From the NCBI RefSeq assembly GCF_009834225.1, contig NZ_CP047176.1:3100001-3164000 (forward strand): a stretch of 64,000 nt of DNA, in the 5' to 3' direction. The DNA is from Rathayibacter sp. VKM Ac-2759 (GTDB taxonomy: Bacteria > Actinomycetota > Actinomycetes > Actinomycetales > Microbacteriaceae). The notes under the pieces are model-generated. The model was not told the DNA's origin. It ran no database searches and saw only the letters and a program-made list of their open reading frames with translations. Both the position numbers and the translations under genes were made by a program. Below, one piece after another: positions 1 to 7,168 of the stretch (its first letter is position 1; each line of letters opens with the position of its first letter).

Positions 1-301
1 GCACCGCGTGCACGACCGCGCCGGGCAGGCGCGTCACGCTGCCCGAGCCCCGCACGCTGACCAGGTAGCCGCTCTCGCGCAGCTCCCTGTAGGCGGCGGC
101 GACGGTCGTCCGGCTGACGCCGAGCCGGGTCGACAGCTCGCGCTCGGCGGGCAGGCGGCTGTCGGTCGGGATCCGGCCGTCGATGCTCAGGAGCCGGATG
201 CGGTCGGCGAGCGCGAGGTACGCGGGCCGCGTGCCGCGCTGCTCGCGCCAGTCGCCGAGGAGGGTCTGCAGGGCGCGCACGCCGAAGTGGACATCAGCCA
301 T
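1..301 (-). CDS. MocR/GntR-type transcriptional regulator, N-terminal part (runs off the window)
   Basis: Reading from the ATG at 301 gives 100 codons of a GntR-family winged helix: an amphipathic lead (ADRIRLL), the P-[T/S]-DSRLPAERELS segment and the recognition-helix region GVSRTTVAAAYRELRE, then the wing SVRGSGS. The rest is cut by the window edge, so the expected PLP aminotransferase-like domain is not visible. MocR identity is inferred from the divergent YczE gene, a pairing known from Bacillus yczR-yczE and many actinobacteria. The start is supported by a TACCTT hexamer exactly 6 nt upstream, which suggests a leaderless transcript. It probably controls the divergent membrane protein gene and itself. 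Confidence 0.8.
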   Translation of the reverse strand, partial: MADVHFGVRALQTLLGDWREQRGTRPAYLALADRIRLLSIDGRIPTDSRLPAERELSTRLGVSRTTVAAAYRELRESGYLVSVRGSGSVTRLPGAVVHAV

Positions 302-363
302 GCGTCCAAGGTAGCCGGATTGGACCGCGCGACAAAGGCCAATCATGAGGTGGGATGAGATCC
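302..363. promoter_or_regulatory. Divergent promoter region, MocR regulator / yczE
   Basis: On the minus strand TACCTT (308-313) lies 6 nt before the regulator's ATG, as in leaderless actinobacterial promoters. On the plus strand a TTGGAC at 320-325 may be the -35 for yczE, and a GAGGTGGG ribosome-binding sequence sits about 9 nt before the ATG at 364. No experimental support; inference from sequence. Confidence 0.5.
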
Positions 364-993
364 ATGACCACCTCCGCCCCGGCACTCGTCGCCGCTCCCT
401 CCCTCAGCCAGTGGCGCTGGCGGCCCGTTCCGCGCCTGCTGATCGGCCTGATGCTCTACGGCTTCGCCGACGCGATGATGATCCGCGCGGGCATCGGAGT
501 GGATCCGTGGACCGTCTTCTCGCAGGGCCTCTCACGCCAGACCGGACTGGGGATCGGACTGCTCACGAACGTGATCGGCCTGCTCGTGCTGCTGCTGTGG
601 ATCCCTCTGCGGCAGCGCCCGGGCCTCGGCACGGTGCTGAACGTGCTCGTCGTCGGGACGATGATCGACGTCGGGATCGCCGTGCTGCCCGCTCCCGAGC
701 TGTGGTGGAGCCGCGCGCTGCTGTTCGCGGGCGGACTGCTGCTGCTCGCCGTCGCCAGCGGGATCTACATCGGAGCGCGCCTGGGCCCCGGGCCCCGCGA
801 CGGCCTGATGACCGGGCTGCACGCGCGCACCGGGCTGCCGATCTGGATCGCCCGCTCGGGCGTCGAGGTCACCGTGCTGCTCGTCGGCTGGGCGCTCGGC
901 GGCGACGTCGGCCTCGGCACCCTGCTCTTCGCCGCCCTGATCGGGCCGCTCTGCTCGGTGACGCTGCCCCTGTTCGGCGTGCGCAGGCACTGA
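364..993 (+). CDS. YczE/YitT-like integral membrane protein
   Basis: 209 residues with about five to six hydrophobic helices and little else. The pattern near the start (LLIGLMLYGFADAMMIRAGIG, then DPWTVFSQGLS) and the later GPRDGLMTGL segment match the YczE family of small membrane proteins; the substrate is unknown. ATG 364 was chosen over the in-frame ATG at 355 because the GAGGTGG ribosome-binding sequence overlaps the latter. The divergent MocR regulator is its likely controller, as in Bacillus yczR-yczE. It ends at a strong bidirectional hairpin shared with dctA. Confidence 0.8.
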   Translation: MTTSAPALVAAPSLSQWRWRPVPRLLIGLMLYGFADAMMIRAGIGVDPWTVFSQGLSRQTGLGIGLLTNVIGLLVLLLWIPLRQRPGLGTVLNVLVVGTMIDVGIAVLPAPELWWSRALLFAGGLLLLAVASGIYIGARLGPGPRDGLMTGLHARTGLPIWIARSGVEVTVLLVGWALGGDVGLGTLLFAALIGPLCSVTLPLFGVRRH

Positions 994-1000
994 GACACGG

Positions 1001-1036
1001 CGAACGCCCCGCCCGGGGACCCGAGCGGGGCGTTCG
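1001..1036. terminator. Bidirectional terminator between yczE and dctA
   Basis: A perfect 12-bp stem (CGAACGCCCCGC paired with GCGGGGCGTTCG) around a 12-nt loop lies in the 56-bp gap between two convergent genes. There is no clear T-tract, as is usual for this GC content. Confidence 0.8.
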
Positions 1037-1049
1037 TGGCGCGTGCCGC

Positions 1050-2468
1050 CTAGCGCTTGCCGGCGAGCTCGGCGCGGGTGCGGCCGGCCTCCTCCGAGTC
1101 CTGGATGGAGGCGATGCCCTCGGTGATCGAGGTGCCGGAAGCGGGAGCACCGTGCCCGTCGGAACCGTGCTCGTCGGCGCCGAGCGTCGTCTCGTCGAAC
1201 GGGGCACGGCCTCCGAGGACCTCGCGGACCTGCACCATGTCGATCTGCTTGGTCCAGGTGCCGACCAGCAGAGTGGCGACCGCGTTGCCGGTGAAGTTGG
1301 TGACCGCGCGGGCCTCCGACATGAACCGGTCGATGCCGACGATGACGCCGACGCCGTTGACGAGGTCGGGGCGGAAGGACTGCAGACCGCCGGCGAGGGT
1401 GGCGAGGCCGGCGCCGGTGACTCCGGCGGCGCCCTTCGACGCGATCATCATGAAGAGGAGGAGCCCGATCTGCTCCGGGATCGACATCGGCGCACCGGTG
1501 GCGGAGGCGATGAAGAGGGAGGCCATCGTCAGGTAGATCGCGGTGCCGTCGAGGTTGAAGGAGTAGCCGGTCGGGACGGTGATGCCGACCACGGGCTTCG
1601 AGACGCCGAGGTGCTCCATCTTGGCGATCAGGCGGGGCAGAGCGGCCTCGGAGGAGGAGGTGCCGACGATCAGGAGGTACTCGCGGGCCAGGTACTTCAT
1701 CAGCGAGAAGATGTTGACGCCGGTGACCAGGCGCAGCAGCAGCCCGAGGATGACGATCACGAAGATCGCGCAGGTGATGTAGAAGCCGATCATCAGCGTG
1801 GCGAGGGCGACGACCGCACCCCAGCCGGTCTTGCCGACGACGGCGGCGATCGCACCGAAGGCGCCGATCGGGGCGACCCAGAGCACCATCGAGAGGATGC
1901 GGAAGACGAGCACCTGGAGCTGCTTGATCGCCCCGAGGATCGGCTGGCCCTTGGCGCCCATCTTCTGCAGCGCGAAGCCGACGAGGAGGGCGACGAAGAG
2001 GGTCTGCAGGATGCTGCCGTCGACCAGCGACGAGAAGAGGGAGACGGGGATGATGCCGAGGATGAAGTCGGACGTCGTCTCGGCCTTCAGGTCGCTCGTG
2101 TCGTAGGTGGCGCTCGAGATGTCGAGGCCCTCGCCCGGGTGCAGGATGTTGCCGACCACGAGGCCGATGCCGAGCGCGAAGGTCGACATCACGATGAAGT
2201 AGCCCAGTGCCAGGCCGCCGACCTTGCCGACGGTGGCCGCCTTGGCGATGGATCCGATGCCGATCACGATCGTGCAGAAGATGATCGGCGCGATCATCAT
2301 CTTGATCAGGCCGACGAAGGCCTTGCCGACGGGCTCGAGCGTCGCGGCGAAGGCGGGGGCGACGAGTCCGACGACGACGCCCGCGACCACGGCGATGATG
2401 ACCGCGATGTAGAGCCAGTGATTGCGGTCGATCCGCCTGCGGGTGGTGCGTCCGGGCGTCTTTGCCAT
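1050..2468 (-). CDS. dctA: C4-dicarboxylate:cation symporter DctA
   Basis: 472 residues, typical of the DAACS/Glt family (sodium- or proton-coupled uptake of succinate, fumarate and malate at the inner membrane). Landmarks are the serine-rich hairpin GTSSSEAALPRL, the PTGYSFNLDGTAIYL segment of TM7, and SKGAAGVTGAG in the second re-entrant hairpin. Lengths and motifs agree with DctA rather than the glutamate transporter GltP, but the substrate is inferred. A polar C-terminal tail of about 60 residues follows the transport core. It is transcribed divergently from a DcuS/CitA-like two-component system, the usual arrangement for substrate-induced dctA. Confidence 0.9.
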   Translation of the reverse strand: MAKTPGRTTRRRIDRNHWLYIAVIIAVVAGVVVGLVAPAFAATLEPVGKAFVGLIKMMIAPIIFCTIVIGIGSIAKAATVGKVGGLALGYFIVMSTFALGIGLVVGNILHPGEGLDISSATYDTSDLKAETTSDFILGIIPVSLFSSLVDGSILQTLFVALLVGFALQKMGAKGQPILGAIKQLQVLVFRILSMVLWVAPIGAFGAIAAVVGKTGWGAVVALATLMIGFYITCAIFVIVILGLLLRLVTGVNIFSLMKYLAREYLLIVGTSSSEAALPRLIAKMEHLGVSKPVVGITVPTGYSFNLDGTAIYLTMASLFIASATGAPMSIPEQIGLLLFMMIASKGAAGVTGAGLATLAGGLQSFRPDLVNGVGVIVGIDRFMSEARAVTNFTGNAVATLLVGTWTKQIDMVQVREVLGGRAPFDETTLGADEHGSDGHGAPASGTSITEGIASIQDSEEAGRTRAELAGKR

Positions 2469-2592
2469 GAGCGTGTCCTGTCTCTTCGTCGAGGGGGCGG
2501 AGCCGGGGGCTCCGGCACAGGACGATGGTGGACCCGCCCCGGCGGGGGCCGGAGGTTGCGTTCATACTGTTCACGGAACGAGGAGGTCCGGG
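2469..2592. promoter_or_regulatory. Divergent intergenic region dctA / sensor kinase
   Basis: Holds a GGAGCC-ggg-GGCTCC hairpin (2499-2513) in the dctA 5' region, a CATACT that could be the -10 of the kinase gene (2563-2568), and a good AGGAGGT ribosome-binding site (2581-2587) 5 nt before the kinase ATG. The binding site of the response regulator is presumably here, but no clear direct repeat was recognised. Confidence 0.45.
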
Positions 2593-4191
2593 ATGTCGGG
2601 AGCCGCTCCCCGCGGGAGCATCGCCGCGCGCCTGTTCGCGATCCAGCTGCTCTGCATCCTGCTCGTCGGAGCCGCGGCCGTGGTCGTCCTCGCGATCGAC
2701 GCCCGGGGCCGCTCGGGCGAGGAGGCCGCCCAGCGCAGCCTGGTCGTGGCGCGCACGGTGGCCGACAACCCCTTCGTGATCGAGGCGACGCAGGAGGCCG
2801 ATCCCTCGGCGTCGCTGCAGCCCTACGCCGAGGAGATCATGGCCGACACCGATGTCGACTTCCTCACGATCATGAACCCCGACCGCACCCGCTACACGCA
2901 CCGCGACCGCGACCAGATCGGGCTGCCGTTCATCGGCACCATCGAGCCGGCGCTCGAGGGGCGCACCTTCACCGAGACCTACACGGGCACTCTCGGCCCG
3001 TCGGTGCGCGCCGTCGCTCCGATCGAGAGCGCCGACGGCACGGTCGTGGCGCTGGTCTCGGCGGGAGTGACGCTCTCGGCGGTCGACGCCTCCTTCGTCT
3101 CGCGAGTGCAGTTCGTGGCGTGGGGAGTGCTCGGCGCCGTCGCGCTCGGCGGGTTCGGGTCGTGGCTGCTCGCGCGGTACCTCCGGCGGGTCACGGGCGG
3201 GCGCGGGCCGGAGCAGATGAGCCAGGTGTTCGCCTACTACGAGTCGGTGCTGCACTCGGTCCGCGAGGGACTGCTGCTCGTCGACGACCGCGGGCGCCTC
3301 GTGCTCGCGAACGACCACGCGCTCGAGCTGCTCGGGCTCGAGGGCGTGCGGACGCCGATCCCCGTCGCCGACCTCGACATCCCGGAGGCGCTGCGCGAGC
3401 TGCTGCAGGCCGACGAGCCTGTCGCCGACCGCCTGGTCGTCGCGCACGAGCGGATCCTCGTCGTCAACGAGCGCCCGGCCGCCTCGCCGGGCGCCCGCCC
3501 GCTCGGCACCGTCACGAGCCTCCGCGATCGCACCGAGCTGCAGCGGGTCAGCGGCGAGCTGGAGTCGATGCGGACCCTGTCGGACGCACTGCGCTCGCAG
3601 ACCCACGAGTTCTCGAACCGCCTGCACACGATCGCCTCGCTGATCGAGCTCGGCAGGCCGGAGGAGGCGCTCGCCTTCGCCGCCGGCGAGCTGAACCTCA
3701 GCCAGCGGCTCGCCGACCGGGTGCTGGGCTCGGTGCAGGAGCCCGTGATCGCCGCGCTGCTGCTCGGCAAGGCGGCGCAGGCCCGCGAGCGCGGCGTCGA
3801 GCTGCACCTCGAGACGCACCTCGAGCCGGGGACGCAGGGCTTCGAGCCCGGCGATCTGGTGACCGTGCTCGGCAACCTGATCGACAACGCCCTGGACGCT
3901 GCCGCCTCCTCCGCCGGCGACCGCGACCCGTGGGTCGAGGTGTACCTCGGGCTCGCCGACGGCACCGACCTCGTGCTGCAGGTCTCGGACAGCGGGCCGG
4001 GCGTCGAGGCCGCCGCCGACGTCTTCGCGCGCGGCTACTCGACGAAGGAGTCGGACGCGTTCGGCCGCGGGATCGGGCTGGCGCTCGTGCGGCAGGTGGT
4101 GCAGCGGCTCGGCGGGAGCATCGAGGTGTCGCGGCACGTGGGCGCGGTGTTCACCGTGCAGCTGCCGCTGCGCGAGGGGGTGCCGCGGTGA
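2593..4191 (+). CDS. DcuS/CitA-type sensor histidine kinase
   Basis: 532 residues. One N-terminal membrane helix (about 11-35), an extracytoplasmic PDC/CACHE sensor domain with a segment RYTHRDRDQIGLPF typical of di/tricarboxylate sensors, a second helix near 175-195, a PAS domain (about 210-320), then the kinase. The phosphoacceptor is His338 in QTHEFSNRLHTI (SpoB/DcuS-type H-box), followed by N-box NLIDNALDA and G-boxes SDSGPGV and GRGIGLALV. The AGGAGGT site makes ATG 2593 the convincing start. The stop overlaps the response regulator start (GTGA). It likely senses C4-dicarboxylates or citrate and induces dctA. Confidence 0.9.
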   Translation: MSGAAPRGSIAARLFAIQLLCILLVGAAAVVVLAIDARGRSGEEAAQRSLVVARTVADNPFVIEATQEADPSASLQPYAEEIMADTDVDFLTIMNPDRTRYTHRDRDQIGLPFIGTIEPALEGRTFTETYTGTLGPSVRAVAPIESADGTVVALVSAGVTLSAVDASFVSRVQFVAWGVLGAVALGGFGSWLLARYLRRVTGGRGPEQMSQVFAYYESVLHSVREGLLLVDDRGRLVLANDHALELLGLEGVRTPIPVADLDIPEALRELLQADEPVADRLVVAHERILVVNERPAASPGARPLGTVTSLRDRTELQRVSGELESMRTLSDALRSQTHEFSNRLHTIASLIELGRPEEALAFAAGELNLSQRLADRVLGSVQEPVIAALLLGKAAQARERGVELHLETHLEPGTQGFEPGDLVTVLGNLIDNALDAAASSAGDRDPWVEVYLGLADGTDLVLQVSDSGPGVEAAADVFARGYSTKESDAFGRGIGLALVRQVVQRLGGSIEVSRHVGAVFTVQLPLREGVPR

Positions 4192-4856
4192 GCATCCGGG
4201 TGCTGGTGGTCGAGGACGAGCCGCTGACGGCGAGCGCCCACGCCGACTACGTGCGCCGGGTCGACGGCTTCGAGGTCGCCGCGGTGGCGGGCAGCGGGGC
4301 GGAGGCGATCCGCGCGCTGCGGGCGGATCCGGCGATCGCGCTGATCCTCCTCGACATGAACCTGCCCGACATGGGCGGGCTCGACCTCTGCCGGGCGGTC
4401 CGCACGGCGGGCCTCGAGGTCGACGTGATCGCGATCACGGCGGTGCGCGACGCGGCCGTGGTGCGCGCCTCCGTCTCGGCCGGGATCGTGCAGTACCTGA
4501 TCAAGCCGTTCGTCTTCAGCGTCTTCGCGGCGAAGCTGGCGAGCTACCGCTCCTACCGCGAACGGATGCACGGCGCGGCCGTCGCGAGCCAGCACGAGGT
4601 CGACGGCGCGTTCGCGGCACTGCGGACCTCGAACGCGCCGGGCCTGGCGAAGGGGCTCTCGGCCGAGACCCTCGAGGCGGTGACGGGGCTGCTGGGCCCG
4701 AGCGGGCTCTCGGCCGGCGAGCTCGCCTCCCGCCTCGACATCTCGCGGGTGACGGCGCGCCGCTACCTCGAGCACCTGGCCGACACCGGAGTCGCCGAGC
4801 GCGCCCCGCGCTACGGCTCCCCCGGGCGGCCGGAGCTGGAGTACCGGCGGCGGTAG
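4188..4856 (+). CDS. CitB/DcuR-family response regulator
   Basis: 222 residues starting at a GTG that overlaps the kinase stop codon. The receiver domain has the acidic pair ED near residue 10, phosphoacceptor Asp56 in LILLDMNLPD, and the conserved Lys of YLIKPF. The C-terminal third carries a helix-turn-helix, GELASRLDISRVTARRYLEHL, in the position of the CitB/DcuR effector. It is the cognate partner of the upstream kinase and probably activates the divergent dctA. The gene ends one base before the convergent flavoprotein gene. Confidence 0.9.
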   Translation: MSIRVLVVEDEPLTASAHADYVRRVDGFEVAAVAGSGAEAIRALRADPAIALILLDMNLPDMGGLDLCRAVRTAGLEVDVIAITAVRDAAVVRASVSAGIVQYLIKPFVFSVFAAKLASYRSYRERMHGAAVASQHEVDGAFAALRTSNAPGLAKGLSAETLEAVTGLLGPSGLSAGELASRLDISRVTARRYLEHLADTGVAERAPRYGSPGRPELEYRRR

Positions 4857-4857
4857 G

Positions 4858-5802
4858 TCAGGCGGCGGCCGCGCTCAGGGCCGCCGCGATCTCCTCCTCG
4901 ATGAGGTCGTGGTTGATCGCGGCGGCGACGCGGAGGCCGTCGGCGGCCGAGGCCATCACCTGCGCCATCGGCTCGACGAGGGAGCCTGCGGCGAAGACGT
5001 GCGGCACGCCGGTGCGTCCCATCGGGTCGGCGGCGAGGTGGCGGGCGGCTCCGGAGGGGTGGTCGACCAGCTCGAGGCCGAGGCCGTCGGGCAGCACCGC
5101 CTCGACCCGCGGGCCAACGACGACCGCGTCGAGGGCGTGCAGGCGACCGTCGATCCGGACGCCGACGAGGCGGTCGCCCTCGACGACGACGCTCTCGACC
5201 GCGCCGGGGATCAGCTCGATCCCGCGTGCCGCGAGCCCCGCCACCTCCTCCGCGTCGGGTTCGAACACGCCGTTCTGCAGGATCGAGACGCGGTCGCTCA
5301 GCTGCCGGAACATCTGCGCCTGGTGCGCCGAGAACGCGCTGCCGAGCACGCCGATCCGCTTGCCGCGCACCTCGTAGCCGTGGCAGTACGGGCAGTGCAG
5401 CACGTCGCGCCCCCAGCGCTCGGCGAGACCCGGGACCGCGGGCAGGTGGTCGCGGACGCCGGTGGCGAGCAGGAGGCGGCGGGCGCGCAGCACGGTGCCG
5501 TCGGCCAGGGCGGCCGAGACGCCGTCCGCGTGAGTGGAGGCAGTGGTCACCCGGCCCTCGACCACGCGGACGCCGTAGCCCTCGGCCTCGAGGCGGCCGA
5601 GGCGGGCGAGCTCGGTCGGCGGGGTGCCGTCGCGGGTGAGCACGTTGTGCGCGCCGGGCGACGGGGCGTTCCGCGGCGATCCTCCGTCGACGACGAGCAC
5701 GTCGCGGAGGCTGCGGCCGAGGGCGGTGGCGGCGGCCAGGCCGGCGAAGGAGGCGCCGATGATCAGGACGTCGGCGGGCGTGGTGGTGGTGATGTCGGTC
5801 AT
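4858..5802 (-). CDS. Thioredoxin-reductase-like NAD(P)/FAD-dependent oxidoreductase
   Basis: 314 residues, the size of low-molecular-weight thioredoxin reductases. FAD-binding GASFAGLAAA lies near residue 14, the redox motif CPYCHGYE in the middle, an NADPH-binding GVLGSAFSAHQ segment follows, and VPHVFAAGSL is the C-terminal FAD motif. The CxxC context (CPYC rather than CATC) and the degenerate nucleotide motif are typical of actinobacterial TrxR-like proteins found beside regulators, so the true substrate may not be thioredoxin. It is divergent from an XRE-cupin regulator, which likely controls it. Confidence 0.85.
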   Translation of the reverse strand: MTDITTTTPADVLIIGASFAGLAAATALGRSLRDVLVVDGGSPRNAPSPGAHNVLTRDGTPPTELARLGRLEAEGYGVRVVEGRVTTASTHADGVSAALADGTVLRARRLLLATGVRDHLPAVPGLAERWGRDVLHCPYCHGYEVRGKRIGVLGSAFSAHQAQMFRQLSDRVSILQNGVFEPDAEEVAGLAARGIELIPGAVESVVVEGDRLVGVRIDGRLHALDAVVVGPRVEAVLPDGLGLELVDHPSGAARHLAADPMGRTGVPHVFAAGSLVEPMAQVMASAADGLRVAAAINHDLIEEEIAAALSAAAA

Positions 5803-5874
5803 GAGTCGATGGTGCTCCGGACGGCATCCGTGAGCCAGGATCCGTGCCGGAACGGCATGTGGCAGGCTCGACGC

Positions 5875-6465
5875 ATGGATCCCGCGCAGACTCTCTCCGA
5901 CGACGAGATCGTGGCGGCCGTCGGACCGCGGCTGCGGCGCCTGCGCACCCGCCGCGACCGCACGCTGGCCTCGCTCGCGGCCGAGACGGGCATCTCGGCG
6001 AGCACGCTCTCGCGCCTCGAGAGCGGCGGCCGGCGCGCGACGCTCGAGCTGCTCCTCCCGATCGCGCGAGCCCTCGGCGCCCCGCTCGACGAGCTCGTCG
6101 GCGCAGCGCCCGAGGACCCGCGCGTGCACGGCCGCCCGTTCAGCCGGCACGGGATGGTGATCCAGCCGCTCAGCCGCGACGCCGGAGCGCTGCAGGCCTT
6201 CAAGACCACGATCCCCGCGGGTCCGGTGCCCGAGCCCGAGCAGCAGCGGACCCACGAGGGCTTCGAGTGGCTCTACGTGATCAGCGGTCGGCTGCGCCTG
6301 AAGCTCGGCGAGCACGACCTGGTGCTGCCGCCGGGCGAGGCCGCCGAGTTCGACACCCGGGTGCCGCACTGGTTCGGCCGCGCCGACGAGCGGGCGGTGG
6401 AGTTCCTCAGCCTGTTCGGGCGCCAGGGCGAGCGGATGCACGTGCGCGCGTCGACTGCGCGCTGA
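5875..6465 (+). CDS. XRE-family regulator with C-terminal cupin sensor domain
   Basis: 196 residues. An XRE helix-turn-helix occupies about 15-70 (LRRLRTRRDRTLASLAAETG, then SASTLSRLESGGRR), and a cupin barrel follows at about 95-190 (HEGFEWLYVISGRLRLKLGE, then PPGEAAEFDTRVPHW). Such proteins sense small molecules through the cupin. ATG 5875 is preceded by CAGGCT at 5863-5868 with a 6-nt gap, a leaderless-type arrangement; an in-frame ATG at 5857 is the alternative. The divergent thioredoxin-reductase-like gene 72 bp away is the probable target. Confidence 0.87.
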   Translation: MDPAQTLSDDEIVAAVGPRLRRLRTRRDRTLASLAAETGISASTLSRLESGGRRATLELLLPIARALGAPLDELVGAAPEDPRVHGRPFSRHGMVIQPLSRDAGALQAFKTTIPAGPVPEPEQQRTHEGFEWLYVISGRLRLKLGEHDLVLPPGEAAEFDTRVPHWFGRADERAVEFLSLFGRQGERMHVRASTAR

Positions 6466-6469
6466 GGCG

Positions 6470-6961
6470 TCAGGACCCGGCCAGCACCTCGCGGACGAAG
6501 CCCGTGGTCTTCTGCCGGAGCATCGCGATCCGCTCGGCCTTGGCCGCCTCGACGTCGAAGCCGACGTAGGCGACCGAGGGGCGGGTGCGCACGTTGGCCG
6601 AGCACTGGAACTCCGCGCAGATCAGCGTGCCGAGCGTGTCGCCCGCGCGTCCCGCGGGCCCGGCCTTCTTCGCGCCGAAGAACACGACGTCGTTGGGCAG
6701 GCGGATGTCACGGCACCACGAGCACTGCGCTCGCGAGCGCGGATTCGCGTCGGCCTGCCGGAGCACGACGCCGACGAGCCGCCCCTCGAACGGGACGACG
6801 ACGTAGGCGCGGCGGCCGATCTTGCGGTCGCGCCAGCCGAGGTGGTCGATCCCCTCCCAGTCGAGGGTGTCGAAGCCGGCGGGGAGGGAGAGGTCGGAGA
6901 CCTCCTTGCGCGAGGCGTTCACGAAGGAGTCGCGGATGGTCTGGTCGGTCAGGGGGAGCAT
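6470..6961 (-). CDS. FBP/FusB-like EF-G-binding treble-clef zinc-finger protein
   Basis: 163 residues. The N-terminal half is helical; the C-terminal half has the treble-clef signature CSWCRDIRLP with later cysteine-containing ICAEFQCSANVRTRPSVAY, as in the FBP C-terminal domain family that includes FusB, a protein that releases EF-G from the ribosome under fusidic acid. Function here is inferred from the family. The gene follows, on the same strand, a short ORF plus three stacked hairpins (7021-7145), so expression may be controlled by attenuation. The spacing between that leader and the ATG is about 60 nt and no strong ribosome-binding site is visible. Confidence 0.78.
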   Translation of the reverse strand: MLPLTDQTIRDSFVNASRKEVSDLSLPAGFDTLDWEGIDHLGWRDRKIGRRAYVVVPFEGRLVGVVLRQADANPRSRAQCSWCRDIRLPNDVVFFGAKKAGPAGRAGDTLGTLICAEFQCSANVRTRPSVAYVGFDVEAAKAERIAMLRQKTTGFVREVLAGS

Positions 6962-7020
6962 GGGAGCACCGTTCTAGGGGGCCCGGCGAGGCGGGCGGAT
7001 CCGGAAGTATGAAGGCGCGA

Positions 7021-7145
7021 CGGAAGAGGCCGGCCTCGAGGCCGGCTTCCGAAGGCGCCGCTGCCCGGTCGTCCGCGGGACGGACCGGGAGCGGCCGCTA
7101 CCTGACGACGGCGGTGCGACCGCCGACGACCTCCTGGATGCTCAT
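7021..7145 (-). promoter_or_regulatory. Putative attenuator leader with three hairpins ahead of the FBP gene
   Basis: Read on the minus strand: a TAGGCT hexamer (7152-7157) sits 6 nt before an ATG that opens a 15-codon ORF. Within the ORF is a hairpin (7107-7127, 9-bp arms, one mismatch). Next comes a second hairpin (7064-7089: a 7-bp and a 4-bp stem separated by one bulged base). The last is a GC-rich hairpin (7021-7051) whose core GCCGGCC-TCGA-GGCCGGC is perfectly self-complementary. The order peptide ORF, alternative hairpins, terminator-like hairpin, ribosome-associated gene resembles antibiotic-responsive attenuators. No T-tract follows, so termination is inferred. Confidence 0.5.
7098..7145 (-). 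CDS. 15-aa putative leader peptide (MSIQEVVGGRTAVVR)
   Basis: ATG AGC ... AGG TAG, 16 codons including the stop. The start has TAGGCT exactly 6 nt upstream with the intervening GGAGGA, the same arrangement seen before many genes in this window, which favours real transcription and translation from the first base. The peptide has no recognised homology. It lies between a DHA2 exporter gene and the FBP gene on the same strand and probably acts in cis on the downstream hairpins rather than as a product. Confidence 0.45.
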   Translation of the reverse strand: MSIQEVVGGRTAVVR

Positions 7146-7168
7146 TCCTCCAGCCTAGGCGCTGGGAC

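Noticed and set aside
532..4137. 1201-codon minus-strand open frame
   Set aside because: Antisense shadow of the kinase and a frame-shifted shadow of dctA; no domain pattern, low-complexity Arg/His-rich.
345..4856. 1503-codon open frame covering YczE, dctA and kinase genes
   Set aside because: Only its last 223 codons (from GTG 4188) have homology; the rest is an open frame caused by high GC and shows Arg/Ala/Asp-rich nonsense composition.
7029..7046. 18-bp perfect palindrome as a mobile-element or restriction target
   Set aside because: Best explained as the core of a hairpin in the FBP leader; no second copy and no element boundary nearby.
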